NCBI RefSeq assembly: GCF_030272615.1 | Contig: NC_081408.1 | Coordinates: 400,055,889-400,119,888, forward strand | Source of the DNA: Cryptomeria japonica | Lineage: Eukaryota; Streptophyta; Pinopsida; Cupressales; Cupressaceae | DNA: 64,000 nucleotides | Reading direction: 5' to 3' | Position numbers and translations under genes: made by a program | Part shown: one piece after another, positions 1-10,726 of the stretch | How the letters are laid out: the number at the start of each line of letters is the position of its first letter | Position numbering within the stretch: position 1 is the first letter of the stretch | The notes under the pieces: model-generated | What the model was told of the DNA's origin: nothing | Seen by the model: the letters and a program-made list of their open reading frames with translations, nothing else | The model's database searches: none

Positions 1-174
1 AAATTTCATTCTTTTAACCTAGGTTGGAAAAATATTTTGGGGGTTGTTGAATTTTTGGAAGAAATTTTTTTGATGGAGATTGGAGATTTTGGAAGGATGG
101 ATTTTTCTACAGCTGCAGGTTGGGCTTGTCTTCAAAATCTTGCCAGGAATGCGAGATGAGGTAGGATTCAAATG

Positions 175-179
175 CATCT
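175..179. repeat. Left target-site duplication of the nested Ty3 element (CATCT)
   Basis: CATCT here and at 14973-14977 brackets an insertion beginning TGTCATGCCC. The uninterrupted sister LTR at about 26260 reads GAATGCATCTCTTGAG, the expected empty site. Confidence 0.95.
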
Positions 180-3100
180 TGTCATGCCCAAAATTTAGGG
201 CAAAAACGAAACGATTTTTTTTTTAAAAACAACTAGTTAATTAACAAAGTTCGCTATCACGACATGTGTTAACAAGCTGGCCATAACAAAAATCGAACTA
301 ACTCTGATACTAACTAAGTATCGAGACTTAATTAAAATTTATTTGCGGAAAACTAAATGTTTTAATTTATTTTCTCATCAATTAAAGTCGTTAGTTTAAT
401 TTATTAAACTCATTTAAATGGTAGATGTAGATAAAAATTGATCTCCAATAAAGCCATATTGTTTAAATTTCATTTTAAATCATTAATTAATTTAATGGAT
501 TAAAGTGTCAAATTAATTTCTAAATGACATTATTCGATGAGGAAAATTATCTTTCCAAAATCAAATTTAATTTTCAAGGAATTAATTTTCCCTTTTTTTT
601 ATTTAATCAAGGTTTTACAAATAATTCTAAAAATAATTAATTGGAATTAAAACTCCCATGTCTATCTAAATTGAAACCCTAACTAATTTTAAATATAAAT
701 TTTTTTTCCACAACTTTAAAAATAATTTTCATATAATCCCTAATTAGGGATTTTTTTTATATATATATATTAAATGGCTCTAACTAAATTAATCAAACAT
801 ATTATTTTTATTTTATTACCCTAGCCCTACTCGGGCTAGGGTTTAATATTTCTTGATTTACCATTTTATTTTCACAGGGCCGAAACCCATTGGCGGCGGC
901 CATGAATTTTTTTGATGCAGGTTTATTTTTTTGAGGAGCAACGGGGGTTTCCACTGGTGGCAGCTTGGCCATGGCCGCCCATTGTGCACTGCACAGTGTT
1001 CGGCCTTGCCGCCCACTGTGCAGCGCACAGTGCGCGGCCCCGCCGTTCACTGTGCATTGCACAGTGTGCGGCACCGTCGTCCACTGTGCTTTGCACAGTG
1101 CGCGGCTCCGCCGGTCACTGTGCGTTGCACAGTGCGCGGCTTGCCGCCGATCATTGTGCTTCGGCCCTTCCCTTTTTTTGTTAAAAATTTTTATAAATTT
1201 TTTTTTTTAATTTATATATAATATAAATATATATATATTTATATATATTTCTCAATGCTAATTTTACATGCAAATTTTTTTTAAAGAAACAAAATAACAA
1301 AGTAACTCATTATGCTATATATATATATATATATGGTAAATAAACTTAGGCTCACATTTTCATTTGTTTTGCAGGGTATTTATATGGCATGTTTTATATA
1401 AAAATATATATAAATATACCCATGATTTCTACATGCATATAGATATATATAAATATTTATTTATGACTAATAGTTTTAATTTTTTTTCTTAAACTAACAT
1501 CGTTATCATGAAAGATTTTGATATACCATTGTAGGAAAGGAAATATGGATTACGTCTGTTTTAATGGATATATAAATATTTCCAGAACTATATCGAAATC
1601 TATATATTGAAATCTATGGGTATGCAGGAAACAAAATTCTAAGAATATATATATTTTTTTAAACTTAAGAAATACTGTTTTAGGAAAGCATTATATTTTT
1701 CTGAAATAAATACATTAATTGATTTCTCAACAATAAAACAACTAATTTATTTACATGTTAACATCAAGTACAAATCATGATTTTCTGCAATTAAAATGGA
1801 GATAGATTTTCAGCTAAAAAGAAGAACTCAGATTTAAATAAACTGATTTTTATATTGCAAAAAAAACAACTATTACATGCAAATCAAAAAGCAACTCTTT
1901 TTTTTTTTAGAAAATAGAAGCATATCTAGCTTTTTACAACTCTAACGATATTCTGCAAATTTACAGGATGTTTCTTTATTTAACTACAACAACAAATCTC
2001 ATGTCTATTTTCAAAATTACAACTTCCCTCTCATTTCTATGAATGAGGATGTATTTCTCCTATCAAATTTAAACTAATAACTGCAAATCAATTCAAATTT
2101 TCTTCAACAATATTCTTCTGCAACCTTTCACTTTTCCTAGTCTTTTCTCCTGGCATTCCTGCATAATAGAAACCCAAATATGACCACGGAGTGCTCACCT
2201 CCTAGCCTAGGCTAACTGGTAGCCACCCCCGAGCTCGGAGAACCAAGCCCTAGATGGGTAACAAACATGCAAACACATAGAAGACATAAATACACACACA
2301 GATATTCAGACACACTCCCAACTTGGCTTCACAGCACCACACTTTGGTGATGACCTTTTTAAGGGTGGTAGTGGACCAATACCCTGAGGAGAACTACAAG
2401 TATGGAAAAACAAGTAGCCACCTCATGACACAATAAATACATCAAATCTCAGCCCCTTATTCCTTATGCCCCCCAAAGGCATTCTAGCCTTATATCCCTC
2501 CTTATGACCCCCATTGCACAAACAGGCCATGCAGCAAGGGTCATACAAAGATCCCTTGTGATCGCTCTCAAACGAGAGTCCCTCACTCGAGGGTTGTCAC
2601 TACTACCACCCACAAGATCCTCCTCTCTCCCAAGAGTGAGAGGTCTTGAGAAAACTCCCAAAACACAACAAAACATAATGCAAAAATTCCAAGTGAAATT
2701 CTAAAAACAAGACATTTAAAAACACAGATTTCTTACACCGATCATGCTCTCAAGCACATACAAGAAAATAGACATTTTTAAGAATAATCAAACCAACCTT
2801 AATCTGCCCAATGGTAGTATAATATTTGAGGAAGAGCTGCCCAATCCACGGATCTTCTTCTTCTACCCTTAGTCAAATTTTCTATTCCAAACTATTCTTT
2901 TCTTTTTAAAAATTCTCTTGTCTCCAAAAATGGAGAGTGGGTGATTACCCTCCAAATTTCCCAATTCTTGCTTAAGAAGCTCATTCTCTGAGTTCTCACA
3001 AGTTTCTAAAAACCAAAAAGGAAAGTAAAGCAGAATGCAAAAAGACTCTCATTCAAATAGGAAAAATCTCAATTAGATTTAAACTTCTAATTTTCAATTT

Positions 3101-4081
3101 TCGCACAACTCAAAAAAGCCAATTTTTAAAGCATCAAAAAGGTCACTTAAAAGTAGAAACTTGCCTAAAATTACCCCTAACCCCTAGGTATACCTTATGG
3201 GCTTTAGGAAACCCTATTAAACTACCCCTAGGTGTTCATTTAACCCATTTTAAACCCCTCTGAAGTTTATTTTCGGGTCAAACATATGTTGACCACTCCA
3301 AAGATTTCTTTCCCAAGGTATTTATGACAACACGATATATTATTTGAAAAAGCTATAGTTGAACACTTTCCCACCAAGAGACAAAAATAAAACATTTAAA
3401 TTTAAATCCACACATGTATCAAGTGACACAAATAAAACACTTTTACAAATTAAAACATGAAATCGTCTCTTGTGGGTTTTACACATTAAATTTAAATAAC
3501 ACTTAACACTCATGCAGCATATACTGTTACGAATAAAATACAACACAAATGGGGCGTTGTCTCTCCAAATAGACAACCCCTGGATTACAAACATACATAA
3601 GTCTAGGTTTGGTTCTCCATAATTTTCCATGGTCACATCGTAAATTTCCTGCGCATCTCAATTTACACATTAGTACTTTCAAATATCCACATATAATATA
3701 ATTCAAAGGAATAACAATACACATCATCACTTGCATACAATTTTCATCTGCACAGATTAAATACATCTTTTATCAAGCAATTTCACATAAGCAATTTCAT
3801 CCCAATTCACATAAACTTAACCATACATCATAGTTCTATTATCATAGTAAAGTCCTGCAAATTTAATAATGGCATCTATCATTGCAATATCATCCTATCT
3901 AACAATCATGTAGTGTTCTATCTCATAAAGCATATAAGTAACTCATCAAAACATAGCAATGTTATCCAACTCCTCAAATCATGTAAGTTCTAAGTCTCAA
4001 AATGCATCAAAATAAAGTATCCATAATAGTCTAAATATAAAATCCACTGAATGCCAAATTGAGTTGAGGTGAGGCCTCACA
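180..4081 (-). repeat. 3' LTR of element B (3,902 bp)
   Basis: On the - strand it begins TGTGAGGCCTCACC directly after the polypurine tract and ends GGGCATGACA at 180. It matches 9030-14972 along its full length apart from the duplicated block in the other copy. It is AT-rich except for a GC-rich island at about 890-1170 that holds a 34-bp palindromic array. The two ORFs of about 90 codons overlapping that array exist only because the array is GC-rich, and I do not regard them as genes. Confidence 0.95.
977..1168. repeat. 34-bp GC-rich palindromic tandem array in the 3' LTR of element B
   Basis: Five units start at 977, 1011, 1045, 1079 and 1113, followed by a decayed sixth. Each unit contains a near-palindrome of the form CACTGTGCANNGCACAGTG followed by a GCGGC/CGCC block. 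Units differ by a few bases. The array sits in otherwise AT-rich DNA. The other LTR carries a shorter version at 9827-9968. Confidence 0.95.
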
Positions 4082-4095
4082 CCCTCCCCCTCTAG
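4082..4095 (-). promoter_or_regulatory. Polypurine tract of element B, overlapping the gag-pol stop codon
   Basis: On the - strand the sequence reads CTAGAGGGGGAGGG and directly abuts the 3' LTR start TGTGAGG. This is the expected priming site for plus-strand DNA synthesis. The gag-pol stop codon TAG (4094-4092) lies inside the purine run, so coding sequence, tract and LTR are packed with no spacer. Confidence 0.9.
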
Positions 4096-5534
4096 GCATG
4101 AACTTCCTCCTGGAGTTCATCAAAGAGGTGGGGGTACTCTGATCTCATACGTGCTACGTCCTCCCATGAAGCCGTAACCTCATCATAACAATCCCACTGG
4201 ACCCTAACCTGGTCCAGCTCTCGACCTCGAAGGGCCAACGTCCGGCGTGCCAAAATGCGAATGGGCTCCAAAGCTAGCTGCCCGTCTGACTCCACCTGCA
4301 AGGCATCCCAATCTAAAATGTGAGACTCATCATAGATATATTTTCTCAAAACTGATACATGAAACACATCGTGGATGCGTGATAGGCTAGGTGGCAATGC
4401 TAAACGGTAGGCAACTGGGCCTATCCTCTCAAGAATCTTAAAAGGTCCTACAAAGCGTGGTGCGAGCTTAGAACCCTTTTCGTAATGGATTGGACTCTTA
4501 TGCGGTCGCACTCTCAAGAAGATTCTATCTCCAACCAAGTAGCTACGATTTATCCTCTTTGCATCAACATATTTCTTCTGTCTATCCTGAGCCTCTCTGA
4601 GACGCTGCCTAATCAAATCCACCTGCTGTTCCATATCCCGAACTATCTCAGGACCAATAGCAACTCTATTCTCTATGCGATCCCAACTCAAGGGCGTCCT
4701 GCAAGGCCTGCTGTATAATGCCTGATAGGGTGGCATCCCCAAAGAAGTGTGTTGCCCATTGTTATAGGCAAACTCCACTAATGGAAGATACTCCTCCCAC
4801 CGGGTCTGATGATCCATGACGTACATGCGGAGCATATCCTCTAACACCTGATTGACCCTCTCTGTCTGACCATCTGTCTCCGGGTGATAGGCTATACTGA
4901 AATTGAGCTTAGTGCCCATAGCTGCTTGTAATGACTTCCAAAAGGAAGAAGTGAAAAGAGAATCCCTGTCAGAAATAATCTTGCGGGGCACGCCATGAAG
5001 TCTAACAATGTCTCGCAAGAACACCTGTGCTACTGCTGGAGATGTGAATGTAGTACGGACTGGTGAAAAGTGAGCTACTTTGGTCAACTTGTCAACTGTC
5101 ACCAAGATAGCATCATGGCGACGAGAAGACATAGGAAGACCAATGATGAAATCCATGGATATAGTATCCCACTTCCACTCTGGTATAGCATGAGTCTGGA
5201 GCAACCCACCGGGATGGCGGTGCTCCGCCTTTACTCTTTGACACTCAAGACATTGAGCTACTATCTCAGCAATGAGTTGCCGCATTCCTGGCCAGTGATA
5301 CAACTGCCTCAAGTCAGCATGCAACTTTTTAACCCTGGGATGCGCTGCATAAGGATCTCTATGAGCCTCTGTGACAATGAACTCTCGCAATCCTCTAGAG
5401 GAAGGTACATAAATGCACCCTCTATGGCGTAACAGTCCATCGGACTCCAAAGAATAATCCACATATTTCCCTTCTAGAGTAACCTGAGATCGTATTACCT
5501 GACCAACCTCTACATACCATCCATCCTCTGGCAA
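4092..5534 (-). pseudogene. Integrase with C-terminal chromodomain-like segment of element B
   Basis: This open stretch of 480 codons begins after the stop at 5540. It holds an HHCC zinc-binding region (HPRVKKLHADLRQLYHWPG then CLECQ), and the DDE core with MDFIIGLP, ISDRDSLF and HPETDGQTERVNQ followed by the catalytic glutamate in VLEDM. The GPF-type segment near RFVGPFKILERIGPVAYRL is followed by RIHDVFHVSVLRKY. The last 50 or so codons (EPIRILARRTLALRGRELDQ onward, with VRVQWDCY, SWEDVARM and YPHLF) resemble the chromodomains of chromoviruses, which direct integration to heterochromatin. Confidence 0.92.
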
Positions 5535-5599
5535 GTGCTATAGTATACGGTCTCTCAAGTCCGTGCCCATGGATATGGTGTAAACCTCGTGACGTCTCC

Positions 5600-6023
5600 T
5601 ACTCAAGGCATCTGCAACTACATTTTCCTTTCCTTTGATGTAGTGAACGTCAAAATCATATTCGCATAAGAACTCCATCCATCTCCTCTGATGTGCATTA
5701 AGGTTCGGCTAACTGAAGATGTACTGAAGACTCTGATGATCTGAATGCAACTCGAAGTGATGACCTAAAAGGAAATGTCTTCACCTCACAAGTGCATGTA
5801 CTACTGCTGCGAGCTCAAGGTCGTGAGTGGGATAATTAAGTTCATGAGTCTTAAGTTTCCTAGACTCGAAAGCTATGGCCCTACCATCCTGCATAAGAAC
5901 TGCTCCTAAACCCTCTAGTGAAGCATCTGTACAAACCATGAAGTCAGCTGTAGGATCTGGTACAACAAGGATAGGAGTGCTAGTAAGTGCCTTCTTGAGT
6001 TCCTGAAAGGCCTTCTCACACTT
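5600..6023 (-). pseudogene. RNase H region of element B
   Basis: The frame continues from RT with [19 protein letters not shown], then [20 protein letters not shown], then LHSDHQSLQYIF and the DALSRR segment that usually closes Ty3 RNase H. These provide the conserved D, E and D residues. Stops at 5783, where Trp is usual (TGG to TGA), and at 5711 interrupt it. Confidence 0.9.
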
Positions 6024-6872
6024 CTATGTCCATTCAAATTTCTTCCCTTTACATTGAAGAGAAGTAATAGGATGTGCGACTCTGGAGAATCCCTCGACAA
6101 AACGTCGGTAATACCCTGCTAAGCCCATGAAACTCCTGACCTCTGTCACACTGGTTGGCGCTGGCCAATCCATAATAGCCCTAATCTTTGATGGTTCAAC
6201 TAAGATCCCATCACCGGAAATAACGTGCCCAAGGTACTTGACCTCAGACCGAAAGAAAGCACACTTCGTTAGGCTGCCAAACAACTGGTTATCCCGCAAA
6301 CACTGCAATACCTATTTTAGGTGCTCCTCATGTTCCTTCTCATTCCGAGAATATATCAGTATATCATCGAGAAACACAATAACAAAATGGTCCAGAAATG
6401 TACGAAACACCCCATTCATGAGGCTCATAAAAACTGTTGGGGCATTCGTAAGTCCGAATGGGACTACGGTGAGCTCATAGTGACCATATCTAGTGCGAAA
6501 TGCGGTCTTGTGGATATCACTTTCCACTATTCTCAACTGATGGTATCCTGACTTCAGATCTATTTTGGAAAAGACTTTGGCTCCCTGAAGTTGGTCGAAT
6601 AAATCATCAATTCTGGGCAAAGGATATCGGTTCTTGATGGTTACTTTATTTAGCTGTCGATAATCCATACATATTCGGAGAGATCCATCCTTATTCTTAA
6701 CGAAGATGATTGGTGCACCCCAAGGGGATATGCTAGGACGAATATGACCCTTCTCAAGGAGTTCCTCAAGCTGTATTTTAAGTTCATTTAGCTCATTTTT
6801 GGTCATCCTATAAGGTGCTCTAGAAACTGGCTCAGCTCCTTGTACTAGGTCTATATGAAAATCAATCTCTCA
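6024..6872 (-). pseudogene. Reverse transcriptase of element B
   Basis: Visible RT motifs in order: [74 protein letters not shown] and the catalytic FLDDILIYS (about 6375-6350). The thumb/connection segment carries [11 protein letters not shown] and [14 protein letters not shown]. Two catalytic aspartates are present in FLDD, where YLDD or YVDD is more usual. Stops at 6872, 6314 and 6026 bound or interrupt it. Confidence 0.92.
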
Positions 6873-7229
6873 ACGGGGAGGCATTCCCGGTAACTCCGAA
6901 GGAAATACATCTGAATATCCCTTAAGGATAGGATGGTCATCGAGCGATGTTTCTTTTTCTTCCTCTTCTCCTCTGTCACTGATAGTGATAGCAAAAAGCT
7001 GACATCCCTTTCGCATGCACCACTTGAGCTGCATTGCAGAGATCATACGAAGAGACACGGGCCTCTGAATCCTGGTGATAACTATGGGCGAACCATGATC
7101 ATCCTCACACTCGATCTTTTTCAGGTGGCAATCCATCTTGGCTCTGTGGGCATAAAGCCAATCCATGCCAAGTATGATTCCGTAAGATCCAAGTGGAGTC
7201 ACTCTAAGGTCTACTAAAGTGGTGGTCTT

Positions 7230-7457
7230 GCCAATCTGCAACTAACATGCCCTAACCTCTGATTCCACTGACACTCTAGCTCCTGAAGCTAATTCCACTT
7301 CCCAACTGACACCCTGTCTAGTTGCCACTAGCCTGCAACGCTCCACAACCAATGGAGATATAAAGGAGTCAGTAGCTCCTGAATCAAACAAAATAGATAC
7401 ATTGTTACCTTTGATTATACCTGTAGATTCGATAATCGTGGCTTGATGCTCAGCCTA
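7230..7457 (-). pseudogene. Aspartic protease region of element B
   Basis: The catalytic motif LFDSGATDSFIS lies at about 7388-7353. The downstream segment IILGMDWL (about 7180-7150) matches the second conserved protease motif of Ty3 elements. The enzyme would cleave Gag-Pol in the particle. Stops at 7457 and 7244 flank or interrupt the domain. Confidence 0.85.
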
Positions 7458-7559
7458 GCGGTTGTCAACCGCTACGAATACTCTATGGGACCTACCCATA
7501 TCACCAACTGTCGGCTCTGAGGTGGCCATCTGCTGACTCCCTTCCACCTGTCCCTGAGG

Positions 7560-8858
7560 GCAATCCCTCGCCATATGCCCCATGGCTCCACACGTAAAGC
7601 AAGCACCCCATGCCTGGAACTAGGCACCCTAAGGCCTAGAGAATGCCTGACCTCCTATCCTACTAGATCTGCTGTACCCACCCCTGGAGGACTGCTGAGT
7701 CCCTGCCGGTTGTGTGTACTGCCCCTGTGCTCTCTGATCACATCTCTGTCCCTGAGTCTGCCACTGTTTGGGCTTGGAGCCCTGCTGATACTGTGGAGGC
7801 TTCTGCCTCTGGTTCTGTGGTGTCTGTTGTGGAGGAGGGGGTTTGGAGAACCCCTGAGAATTTCAGTTGTTTCCTTTCCAATGTGGTTTCTGGAATCCAT
7901 AAGTCTGAGGTGCAGGATTTCAGTTCTGAAACCGATCCCTATTGTCCTGTGGTCTGGCCTGAATTTCCTCGGCAATCAGTGCCTTCTCTACAGCAACCCG
8001 AAGGCTCTCTAGAGCGGACATCCTAACAGGCCCAGCTATACTGGCATTTAATCCCCTGATGAAGTGGTTTACAAGAAGTTTCTCATCCTTTAGATAATCT
8101 ACATAAGGCAATAGCTCAAAGAATTTACTCTCATATTGGGTTACTGACAAGCCTTTTTGTTGGAGATCGTGAAATTTGTCTATACGATGCTGCCTGAAGT
8201 GTTCTGATAGGTACCTCTCATGAAACCTCTCTGTGAATATCTCCCAAGTGAGAGTATCAGGAACTAATCCGCATTTGTACTCTTCCTGTCTCCACCAAGT
8301 GGAGGTTGTCCCTCTCAGTAGATGAACTGCGACACGTGCTTTCAAGTTGCTCTCATAAGAACGCAACGCAAAGCACCTCTCAAGACTCAAAAGCCATGCC
8401 TCGGCCTCTAATCCATCTGTAGAACCTCCGAAGGATGGTGGTTGGAGGCGCATGACCTCCCTGATGAGATCCCCTGGATCTTGACGAGCTCTCTCAAAAT
8501 AAACTGGTTCCACCGCTGGAGGTGGTCCTGGCATATGCACCGACTCTGGCTCATTACCACCCTGACTCTCTACAGGAATAGGAGTTGGGCTCCTGCTTCG
8601 TTCTCTATCAACAGATCTATGACTCCCAGAGTCATGACTCCTAACCTGAGGGTTCTCTACTGGGATCCTTTCCTGAACTATGCCAATAAGATTCTGGATT
8701 GCTGCTAAGAGGTCTTGGTTAGGTTCATTTGGCTATTCGGGAGGTGTCCCTGGGTTCTCCTCTGGAACCGATGCCTCCCTCACTACCTCTTCGCGTGCTA
8801 TGCGCACACATCTAGGACCCCGTCCGCGCTTGCGAGCTTGTCGCGTCGTCGGAGGCAT
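7560..8858 (-). pseudogene. Gag region of element B (capsid domain plus one zinc knuckle)
   Basis: The N-terminus is basic (MPPTTRQARKRGRG). The capsid-like Retrotrans_gag domain covers roughly 8440-8140, with typical features such as AWLLSLERCF, TWWRQEEYK and ERFHERYLSEHFR. A Gln/Pro/Gly-rich linker follows, then a single CCHC knuckle, CFTCGAMGHMARDC, at about 7604-7561. The protein would form the virus-like particle in the cytoplasm and bind element RNA. In-frame stops at 8735, 7922, 7865, 7631 and 7622 break it, several of them in the linker. Confidence 0.9.
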
Positions 8859-9008
8859 CCTAAGAGGAAAATAAGGCAAAGTAATTAATTAATTTCTTTT
8901 AGAATAATATTGATTCAATTAAATTCAAAAGTCTGATAAAATAAATTTAACAAAATAATTTAAATAATCTAAGGTGAAACATAAGTGGAGTAAGGTTCCT
9001 AGTGTGGA
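8859..9008 (-). other. Short leader of element B between PBS and gag
   Basis: About 150 AT-rich bases separate the PBS and the gag ATG. No separate ORF is visible. Confidence 0.7.
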
Positions 9009-9026
9009 AACCTTGCTCTGATACCA
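9009..9026 (-). promoter_or_regulatory. Primer binding site (tRNA-iMet type) of element B
   Basis: On the - strand TGGTATCAGAGC starts three bases after the 5' LTR end (9030). This is the complement of the 3' end of plant initiator methionine tRNA and primes minus-strand DNA synthesis. It fixes the element's orientation and the LTR boundary. Confidence 0.95.
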
Positions 9027-9826
9027 AAATGTCATGCCCAAAATTTAGGGCAAAAACGAAACGAATTTTTTTTTTAAAACAACTAGTTAATTAACAAAGT
9101 TCACTATCACGACATGTGTTAACAAGCTGGCCATAACAAAAATCGAACTAACTCTGATACTAACTAAGTATCGAGACTTAATTAAAATTTATTTGCGGAA
9201 AACTAAATGTTTTAATTTATTTTCTCATCAATTAAAGTCGTTAGTTTAATTTATTAAACTCATTTAAATGGTAGACGTAGATAAAAATTGATCTCCAATA
9301 AAGCCATATTGTTTAAATTTCATTTTAAATCATTAATTAATTTAATGGATTAAAGTGTCAAATTAATTTCTAAATGACATTATTCGATGAGGAAAATTAT
9401 CTTTCCAAAATCAAATTTAGTTTTCAAGGAATTAATTTTCTTTTTTTTTTATTTAATCAAGGTTTTACAAATAATTCTAAAAATAATTAATTGGAATTAA
9501 AACTCCCATGTCTATCTAAATTGAAACCCTAACTAATTTTAAATATAAATTTTTTTTCCACAACTTTAAAAATAATTTTCATATAATCCCTAATTAGGGA
9601 TTTTTTTTTTTTATATATATTAAATGGCTCTAACTAAATTAATCAAACATATTATTTTTATTTTATTACCCTAGCCCTACCCGGGCTAGGGTTTAATATT
9701 TCTTGATTTACCATTTTATTTTCACAGGGCCGAAACCCATTAGCGGCAGCCGTGAATTTTTTTGATGCAGGTTATTTTTTTTGAGGAGCGACGGGGGTTT
9801 CCAATGGTGGCGGCTCGGCCATGGCC

Positions 9827-9968
9827 GCCCACTGTGCATTGCACAGTGTTCGGCCTTGCCGCCCACTGTGCAGCGCACAGTGTGCGGCACCGCCGTCCAC
9901 TGTGCTTTGCACAGTGCGCGGCTCCGCCGATCACAGTGCGCGGCTTGCCGCCCAGATGCACAGTGCTT
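9827..9968. repeat. Short version of the 34-bp palindromic array in the 5' LTR of element B
   Basis: Three clear units (from 9827, 9861 and 9895) are followed by a collapsed one. They have the same CACTGTGCANNGCACAGTG core as 977-1168. The copy number is lower than in the partner LTR. Confidence 0.93.
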
Positions 9969-10726
9969 CGGCCCTTCCCTTTTTTGGTTAAAATTTTTTT
10001 AAAATTTTTTTTTTTTTAATTTATATATAATATATATATATATATTTCTCAATGCTAATTTTACATGCAAAATTTTTTAAAAGAAACAAAATAACAAAGT
10101 AACTCATTATACTAAATTAATATATATATATATATATATATATGGTAAATAAACTTAGGCTCACATTTTCATTTGTTTTGCAGGGTATTTATATGGCATG
10201 TTTTATATAAAAATATATATAAATATACCCATGATTTCTACATGCATATAGATATATATAAATATTTATTTATGACTAATATTTTTAATTTTTTTTCTTA
10301 AACTAACATCGTTATCATGAAAGATTTTGATATACCATTGTAGAAAAGGAAATATGGATTACGTCTGTTTTAATGGATATATAAATATTTCCAGAACTAT
10401 ATCGAAATCTATATATTGAAATCTATGGGTATGCAGGAAACAGAATTCTAAGAATATATTTTTTTTTTAAAACTTAAGAAATACTGTTTTAGGAAAGCAT
10501 TATACTTTTCTGAAATAAATACATTCATTGATTTCTCAACAATAAAACAACTAATTTATTTACATGTTAACAGCAAGTACAAATCATGATTTTCTGCAAT
10601 TAAAATGGAGATAGATTTTCAGCTAAAAAGAAGAACTCAGATTTAAATAAACTGATTTTTATATTGCAAAAAAAACAACTATTACATGCAAATCAAAAAG
10701 CAACTCTTTTTTTTTAGAAAATAGAA

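Larger units (their letters stand above)
4092..8858 (-). pseudogene. gag-pol polyprotein of element B (1,589 codons, 13 nonsense codons, no frameshift)
   Basis: One reading frame runs from the ATG at 8858-8856 (start MPPTTRQARKRGRG) to the TAG at 4094-4092. I placed the start here because it is the first ATG in the gag frame downstream of the PBS. It encodes gag, a CCHC knuckle, aspartic protease, RT, RNase H, integrase and a C-terminal chromodomain-like region. Stops occur at 8735, 7922, 7865, 7631, 7622, 7457, 7244, 6872, 6314, 6026, 5783, 5711 and 5540 (first base of each codon). Nine are TAG and four TGA. There is no frameshift over 4.8 kb. The frame is otherwise clear, so the copy is fairly young but inactive. 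Confidence 0.95.

Noticed and set aside
808-1221. Four overlapping ORFs of 81-96 codons on both strands, repeated at 9708-10019
   Set aside because: They are created by the stop-poor GC-rich palindromic array. The reading frames are not kept between the two LTR copies.
2464-3766. ORFs of 66-98 codons recurring at 11166-12573 and 13250-14657
   Set aside because: They are LTR sequence copied by the LTR pair and the tandem duplication. They encode no recognisable domain and sit in non-coding U3/U5 DNA.
4485-7217. Plus-strand ORFs of 60-145 codons across the gag-pol region
   Set aside because: They are antisense shadows of the gag-pol frame and show no family features.
4092-8858. Stop-codon reassignment (TAG read as Gln) as an explanation for the nine TAG codons
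   Set aside because: TGA stops are also present, the gag-pol frame itself ends in TAG, and plant nuclear genes use the standard code. Decay of CAG is simpler.
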